The notes under the pieces are model-generated. The model was not told the origin of the DNA and ran no database searches. It worked only from the letters and a program-made list of their open reading frames with translations. Positions 38,701 through 64,000 of a DNA stretch of 64,000 bases are shown piece after piece; the first letter of the stretch is position 1, and each line of letters opens with the position of its first letter. The stretch is from the NCBI GenBank assembly GCA_037179515.1, contig JAXCGZ010020998.1:5001-69000 (forward strand), in the 5' to 3' direction. Position numbers and translations under genes: made by a program. The DNA comes from Halocaridina rubra (taxonomy: Eukaryota > Arthropoda > Malacostraca > Decapoda > Atyidae).

Positions 38701-38852
38701 TTCTTGTGGCTATTCTTTTTGTTAATATTTGTTCTATGTAACAAATGGTTCTTATCCTTAGACTCCCAGTTATTTGACCCACTATTTACTGAACCCTTAC
38801 TGACTAATTTCTCTGCACAAGTATTAATCATTTCATTATTTGTGTCTAACAA
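35760..38852 (-). CDS. CR1-like ORF2: APE endonuclease and reverse transcriptase
   Basis: Open for 1030 codons. An apurinic-type endonuclease occupies roughly residues 58-275, with catalytic-type motifs GDFN (198-201) and SDH (265-267). A reverse transcriptase covers about 520-800, with KSPGPDGI, YLDFSKAFDRVPH, SGVPQGSVLGPLLF and the catalytic KFADD (761-765). The C-terminal region has the usual LINE motif of aromatic residues (RVADAWNKLPSRIVNANTLD). The frame opens at a TTG; the first ATG is residue 8 (38831), so initiation may depend on overlap with ORF1. No stops or frameshifts were seen, so this copy is probably recent. The clade call (CR1) rests on motif style, ORF1 type and the 3' octamers. 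Confidence 0.9.
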   Translation of the reverse strand: MLDTNNEMINTCAEKLVSKGSVNSGSNNWESKDKNHLLHRTNINKKNSHKKGEARESLKVYYTNSRSLGNKIEELRAIVCSERPDIICISESWIKLESKHLKAEYIITGYKLYNADRSADKRGGGVIMYIKDSLRSCIKSGIKTNLNSETLWVEIKNNIESLVVGVVYRPPDLDNIESQVIYDEISKVSRSNRVCIVGDFNFRHINWETITGDSSSKEFLEVVEDNFLSQHVHEATRGVNTLDLVLSNRENMVTNLEVGEKLGNSDHDSIRFNIIFKETIKENKNIVPNFRAGDFEGLKTKLSNEVWEGISGVQMWVVNPAGQVAGSGLPRNLGTTCQGLSQDKINTLNSLTGKNSSPSVNINLDEEYNNFVMTLKNSQRDYIPMKHCRSRKNDPKWMNNRIKNLIGIKRGIYRKLKRGEEQVRQQYIQLNREVKKIVRESKRKYEVRIAGEAKENPKGFYQHYQTKFKEKVGPTEVANGHITDDDKVMCTYLNDYFLSVFTNENLENIPEVESIYRDSPDNILSSINITREEVIKEIDKLKAHKSPGPDGIYARILKECKEELSCPLTALFNNSIKLGSVPMEWKLADVVPIFKKGERVKKNNYRPVSLTSTVGKILESIIANKIRAHLELHRLIKLSQHGFLKGFSCLTNLLSFYSEVYEAVDSGKEYDTIYLDFSKAFDRVPHKRLVKKLEAHGIGGAVLRWIKQWLKDRKQRVCINGEKSEWGSVTSGVPQGSVLGPLLFIVYLNDLDSDISSNLSKFADDTKIGRTINGKEDIHALQEDLNRLSEWSDKWQMEFNVEKCKVVKMGTIKDNTSYKLNNHEIMSSQCERDLGVLVSSSLKPREQCTAVRNKANRILGFISRSVSNRTEKVILQLYLALVRPHLDYAVQFWSPYYRMEIESLERVQRRMTKMIHNIRNLPYEDRLKKLNLHSLERRRVRGDMIEVYKWFKGINKGDINKVLKIHDQTRTRNNGFKLDKFRFRREIGKNWFGNRVADAWNKLPSRIVNANTLDTFKCRLDRHMTEVGWV

Positions 38853-39869
38853 AACCCCCCTACCTCTCTGTCTATCATACCAGCCAATACCGAGACACCT
38901 GAATTAGAAAGATGCACTCCATCCCTTGCATACATATGCTTACGACTAGTGAAGTGATCCCACCCGTCTATAAAACCTATATTATTCTCCCGACAGAAGA
39001 CTCATCCTAGCATTTACTCCTATAGCTCGAGACCACCACTCTGAACTTTGGCTAAGCCTAGGGAGAATACCACACATCACAGGAACTGCACCCCTTTTCC
39101 TAATCTTATCCAGGGCTTGTCTATACAACCTAATCAGCTCTTCACTTCTACCATCCTGCACGTCATTTCCCCCAGCTATCAAACAAACATCTTTTTTCTC
39201 AATCCAGCTATTTATTGACTCACCCACCTTCTTCATACCTGCTCCAGGGAAAAAATATTTTCCTCTAACTCTATGCCTGAGTTTCCTGTCTACATATCTG
39301 CATAGTGAATCCCCTACAATTACCAAAGAACGAGACTTATCCGGAGGATGGGTTACTCCGACCTTGGGAGACTTACCTAGGCTCTTGACCTGAGAGCTTT
39401 TCCCACTTCCATTTTTACGATCGCTAGTACACCTATCTGACTCTATGGTTCCTGAAGAATTGCTGCCGCCACTGTCACATTCATCTCTAAGTGACCTAAA
39501 TGAATTAGCAACCTGTAGTCTAAAAGTATCATTTTTCTTAAGAACCATTTTCGTTGAACCCTTATTCACAACTTTCCAGTCGTCTTCATTATTCAATCGA
39601 CCCTTCCTGGTTAACACCTCTACTTTACCTCTCAGATCCCTGTTCTCCTCAGCTAAGGATCTGACCTCCTGCCTGACTGCGGCCAACTCATTTCTTAAAT
39701 TAAAAATGAGTTTGCTTGCGTCAGACGAGGACAAATCCCCAGCACAGCCACAAACAGCACCAACAACGACACAACTACCAACACCACTACCACTAACACC
39801 ACCAGCACAAAGAACACCACCACTCTCCATTGTACTAAGTTTGGTCAAGATTAGAGCTACTGGAAGCAC
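38846..39869 (-). pseudogene. CR1-like ORF1 with coiled coil and SGNH esterase, frameshifted
   Basis: The first 295 codons (39869-38982) contain a coiled coil (about residues 55-90, NLRNELAAVRQEVRSLAEEN), a Ser/Lys-rich linker and an SGNH/GDSL hydrolase-like domain: nucleophile block IVGDSL (184-189) and GGND (233-236). That frame stops right after MSLLSGE, but the expected last block, DGVH (38923-38912) with the acid-base pair, continues in a different frame to a TAG at 38846. One small indel near 38990 therefore breaks an otherwise complete esterase-type ORF1. CR1 ORF1 proteins with such esterases are known; the role in retrotransposition is unclear. Confidence 0.8.
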
Positions 39870-39935
39870 GTCCTCACTGGATGAACCCAGGACTAAACTG
39901 AACCCAGGAACTAAACTGTAAGGGTGCTATAGGAG

Positions 39936-43044
<3,109 letters not shown>

Positions 43045-43419
43045 TATAAGACATTCTCTACTAGTGAAAATACATATTTGATTTTTATATCATGTGACTA
43101 ATCTTGCCTAGATATGTTCTCATCACTATATAACTGTGTTACTTACTCTGATTGCGAAAATACATTATTTGACTTTATATCTGAAAAATAATCTTACTTA
43201 GGTATTCATTGGAGAGGCAGCTGTTAGGGAAAATTTCTTAAAAGTGATGAGCCTGAGTAAATTTTAATATGTTCTCCAATTCTGCAATATATACCCATAC
43301 CCACCGTATTATTTTAGTACTGCGTTTGTTATATTGAGCAAAAAGAGGAACCTATTAATGTGGAAGGATGTATGCAGAATTGGCGTGTCTCAGAGCCTGG
43401 GCTTAGTTGCGGCATCATC

Positions 43420-60464
<17,045 letters not shown>

Positions 60465-60756
60465 CTAAAAATACAAAACAGAAATATATAATCTATATGT
60501 AAATGTACAGCAGCAGATACTCTTCTTCACAGATAAAAGAAAAACCTGCAAAAGTTGAGTTTAAAAAAAAAAATTCCAATAACTTTGATATAAAAACCTC
60601 TTCCACAACTTATTAATAAAAAAAATTGTAGTTTTGCAAGAATGAATTTAAGTAAAGCTTGGGGATTCATAACATTCATGTTTCTTTTTAATACCCCATG
60701 GACCTTGGCTTTGTTTCAAAGTGGGATAACACAACTTACAATTACCATTATGTCAC

Positions 60757-60926
60757 AAAACATGTATATTTAATTGGAATAAATTAAGAAAAAAAACTCT
60801 AATTGCGAGTTTTTCTCAGGACAAACTATGTTTAGTCAAAAAAAAAAACATGCATATTTAACTGAAATGAAATTAGACACAAAACCCTGTTTGCGACTTT
60901 CTCATGACAAAGTGTGTTAAGTCAAA
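60757..60926. repeat. ~84-bp tandem duplication
   Basis: Two copies of AAAACATG.ATATTTAA.TG followed by TTGCGA, TTTCTCA.GACAAA and TTAGTCAAA, in the presumed MDH1 first intron or 5' flank. Confidence 0.6.
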
Positions 60927-61581
60927 TTCTTATCTGTTAATTTTGCTATAATGATCTGTACAGTACATAAACAGATAGACCCACTGCATTCATTACAGCA
61001 TTCCTCTGAAGTGTCAAAGATTGATAAAACATCTGACATTTAGTCATCAATTATTCAAGCCTACTAAACTATACAAAGTTCTGCAGGAAATAGTGAAAGA
61101 ATTTGCCAACCAGACATTGCCTTATTTTTCAATAAAAGATATATCTTTAACATATGTAATATATTTTCTTAGAACCATAGGTTCTTTATTTACCTGAATT
61201 GGACTGAAATTGTGACTTATAATGAAGTTAGGCATGCCATGAATCCAAGAGGAACAATGTAAACAGGTCTGTAATGTTGCTATGCTTTTATATTGTTTAG
61301 TAAAAGTCTTCAGATTAAATAGGGTTGGGATAAGATTATTCCTAACATATCTTTATTCTGAGTCCCTAATATAACACTAAGTCATTCTTTTTACCAATAT
61401 AATACCTTCAATATCCTGCTGTTTCACTCAAGAGAATGGAATTCTAGGGTGGTCACCTAACTTAAAGAACCTAGAATGACAGATATATCAATCATGTTCT
61501 GAAATATGTATGTGGCTGTTTACTTTCATGAGAGAAGGCTGGATTATATATCATATATTCATGAGGGAACATTTCTAAATT

Positions 61582-61682
<101 letters not shown>

Positions 61683-62461
61683 AGTTTGATATCTACAGCA
61701 AGATCACTGAAATATCTTTAAAAACATTAATACACAAAATAAATTTCCTATAGGATAGTGTAACCACCCTACATCCAGTCAAGATTATATTTTTCCTGAT
61801 TGGCAGAGAAAACCTCAGTCTCAGTGCTTAGTCGATGGTTAAAAACATATTTGTGTTGTAGGTCCACCCGCCAGAGCTTCAACTCAAGAGGAGCAGTAAA
61901 AGAGGCCATACTATCACAACCAACCCCTGCCTCTCACGAGGCACAAGAACCTGGAATGATTCAATTACCCAGACAATTATCTAATCTCTCAACACAAAAT
62001 ACACATTAGCAAAATATATTTACAACACCAAAAAATGAATTTCCACCAGTCATTTCTTGAAGACTCCTTATGGACAGAGTCAGTGACAGCAACCCAGGAA
62101 ACAAATTATGGAAAACTGTACTGCACACATCCACATATACCACCAACACTTCATACACTCCCTGAGAGCTCTGCTCAGGATTGGCAGTGATCTTCCTTAG
62201 CAACTTAGGGCTGTTTGGCCTGGCAGTCAGGGAACAGCAACAACAATCTAGCCAACAATGAGTTAAAAGAAAATCACATTAATTCAAGAAATCTTGGCCT
62301 GAGAGGCAGCCTGTGACTGAAACTAACATGAACTGCTGATACTCTTATGTATCTTTCGGAGCATATGACGTTAGTAAATATTTCACACACAACAGATCCT
62401 GAGTATAGTTCATTAAGGTAGTTTAAACAGTACTTATCACTTTTTTTTCTTCTTTCTTTAA

Positions 62462-62640
62462 TGACTGTGACACCAGGATGGGCCAAAAAATAAATAAAAT
62501 AAAACTGCCCTCATAGGGCCTAGGCACGAAGAAAGCATAAAGTAAAGAGAAACAGATGGGGAGGATTGCGACTTGTCAAATATGAATGGATAATATGAGA
62601 ACTGTAAATACTTGTAGTATAGAGATGCTAAGTTCCAAAT
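62462..62640 (-). repeat. Dispersed repeat, family T, reverse copy
   Basis: On the - strand: CCCCATCTGTTTCTC, ACTTTATGCTTTCTTCG, GGCCCTATGAGGGC, CATCCTGGTGTCACAGTCAT. Same order as the + strand copies. Confidence 0.6.
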
Positions 62641-63416
62641 CATGCTGTGGGTCACAAGTAACAAATTCCAACTTATGACACAAACCCATTAGGCTTGGAA
62701 ACTTAAAACGAGCACAAAATGCTAACTTCAAAAGATTTGGCAACTGATGACATTTCCACCCAGAGGCTGTTAGTATAGTATATCTGCTTATTCTCACTAC
62801 CAAAATTGTGAAAATTCTCGGTTGTATGAGTAAAGTAGGAGTTTTCTTCAATATTACACAGACATTTAACTAAATCTATAATACGAATATTCTTACATTA
62901 ACATCTCCGAAATATCATCATCTTATAAAACTTTACTTTTGGACACAATTCGATTTTTGCACAATAACCTACAATCATGGCTCTATGTCACGGCTTCACT
63001 GGGGATCAAGTACCTTCAAAACCTCTGCCTAAACATAGCCTCATTAAGTATCATTAAGAAAATCCATGATTTCTCGTTGCTCTCTCTGGTTTTAAGGACC
63101 TCACATCTTAGAATCAGCTTCACAAACTAAACTGAGTGAAATGAATATACAAAGGATAGAATAAATATCTACTACAACTAATAGACAATCACTCTTGTTA
63201 TCAACTCATTTCTCAACTGGGGTTGAAGTAACCTAACTAATCTAACTAAACTTAATCCACATTCAAAATGAAAATAAAGTTTTTTCCTCCCTGGGGCTAA
63301 CCAACCTGACCAGTTATTATAATAATATATGATATTTTCCCTCACCAGGAAGTAAGTAAATATTTATCAGAATGAGAACTGTACATCATTTGGGCAATTT
63401 GGATGCGAGAAGTCTA

Positions 63417-64000
63417 CAGTGATCCCTCGTTTATCGCGGGGGTTAGGTTCCGTGACCGACCGCGATAGGTGAATTTCCGTGAAGTAGGATCACCCTATAT
63501 GTATATAGATATTTTACATTTATTTTTACGTTTACTGTATAAACCCTCCCTGTACTGTTAACAAACCACCCTTTACTTTATTAATTACAGCGTGCAAGTG
63601 TAAATTTATATGAAAGTGATAGGTAAACTTACCGTGAATGATGTGGTAATGACATGACATACTCATGTACATAGGTATTTTACAATTATTTTTACGTTTA
63701 CTGTATAAACCCTCCCTGCACTGTTAAAAAACCACCCTTTACTTTATAAATAACAGCATGCAAGCGTAAATTTATATGAACATGATAGGTAAACTTACCA
63801 TGAATAAGGTGGTACTGACGTTTGTAGACTCCCTAAGAAATTATTCTGCAGTCAATAACAGTTTTACAGCTGCTTTTTGCAAGCGAAGAACATGGTAATG
63901 GGGAGTTGCTGTTGCTGCTGCTTCTTTTGTTGGAAGATGGTCTTGTAAGGAATCATGGCATCGTTGAGAAGATTGCAGGTCACCGAACGAACCATACTGT
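63417..64000 (-). mobile_element. Family A Tigger copy cut by the window edge
   Basis: Begins CAGTGATCCCTCG after TA (63415-63416) and follows the 18632 copy colinearly through the two 3' repeats. The window ends just past the position matching the transposase stop codon. Orientation is as for the 18632 copy; whether it is full length cannot be seen. Confidence 0.85.

Larger units (their letters stand above)
35598..39935 (-). mobile_element. CR1-like non-LTR retrotransposon, near full length
   Basis: Contains ORF1 (esterase type) and ORF2 (endonuclease plus RT) in CR1 order. The 3' end on the - strand finishes with tandem TTCTTATG octamers (35598-35620), the kind of short 3' repeat known for CR1 elements. 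It lies between the convergent CCDC6 and MDH1 genes. The 5' edge near 39935 is approximate and no target duplication was identified. Confidence 0.85.

Noticed and set aside
39445..39921. 158-codon + strand ORF
   Set aside because: Antisense shadow of the CR1 ORF1 coiled-coil and esterase frame.
60735..60755. ATG with GTAATT on the - strand as MDH1 exon 1
   Set aside because: Possible by phase, but no supporting 5' UTR signal, and it would leave only a 280-bp intron with no other evidence; left uncalled.
63781..63800. ATG followed by GTAAGT on the - strand as the missing MDH1 first exon
   Set aside because: It lies inside the Tigger 3' repeat, and the equivalent positions in other copies differ (ACG in place of ATG), so it is a transposon variant.

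Overview
This is a eukaryotic, arthropod-type genomic window, most likely from a decapod crustacean. Genes are split into short exons by long AT-rich introns. Very long TA, TTA/AAT, CA, CT and GA microsatellites occur every few kilobases. pogo/Tigger DNA transposons, CR1-like and other non-LTR retrotransposons and tRNA-derived SINEs are abundant. The organism call is an inference from this repeat style and from the two conserved proteins; nothing in the window names a species.

Two host genes can be reconstructed exon by exon, and they are convergent. On the + strand (6231-31070) is a CCDC6 homologue: eight coding exons with GT-AG junctions and matching phases give 475 aa, with a long coiled coil and a Pro/Ser-rich tail. 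Intron 2 holds an extra 141-nt, phase-0 open segment (12091-12231) between plausible splice sites, a candidate cassette exon. On the - strand (about 43420 to beyond 60464) is cytosolic malate dehydrogenase (MDH1). Five internal exons carry every expected catalytic residue. They are followed by TWO alternative last exons, proximal at 48227-48316 and distal at 43420-43518. Both start in the same phase and both encode a version of the conserved C-terminal helix. The start exon (at least the ATG) lies further right and was not identified.

Between and inside the genes: (1) 0.6-5.0 kb, a TTA-to-AAT microsatellite and a family of TTAA-flanked foldback MITEs (three copies, two sharing one TTAA), plus an RT-bearing LINE fragment whose 3' end is tandemly duplicated. 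(2) 15.6-26.4 kb, CCDC6 introns 2 to 4 with a remnant LINE, SINEs, a full-length 3.17-kb Tigger element whose 572-codon transposase frame is open but has lost its ATG, a second decayed Tigger family, a deletion derivative, and a ~296-bp near-perfect palindrome of two head-to-head SINE copies. (3) 35.6-39.9 kb, a near-complete CR1-like LINE with an intact EN-RT ORF2 and a frameshifted ORF1 carrying a coiled coil and an SGNH esterase. (4) MDH1 introns with another Tigger deletion derivative containing filler DNA that matches sequence 2.2 kb away, a decayed LINE, a third pogo-like family containing a ~150-bp minisatellite, and more SINEs. (5) The right edge cuts into another copy of the first Tigger family.

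The most interesting points are the duplicated MDH1 terminal exons, a short post-stop extension in the distal one that ends in a PTS1-like tripeptide, the CCDC6 candidate cassette exon, the filler-DNA Tigger copy, and a TA microsatellite that appears to have grown from a short seed inside a Tigger repeat.
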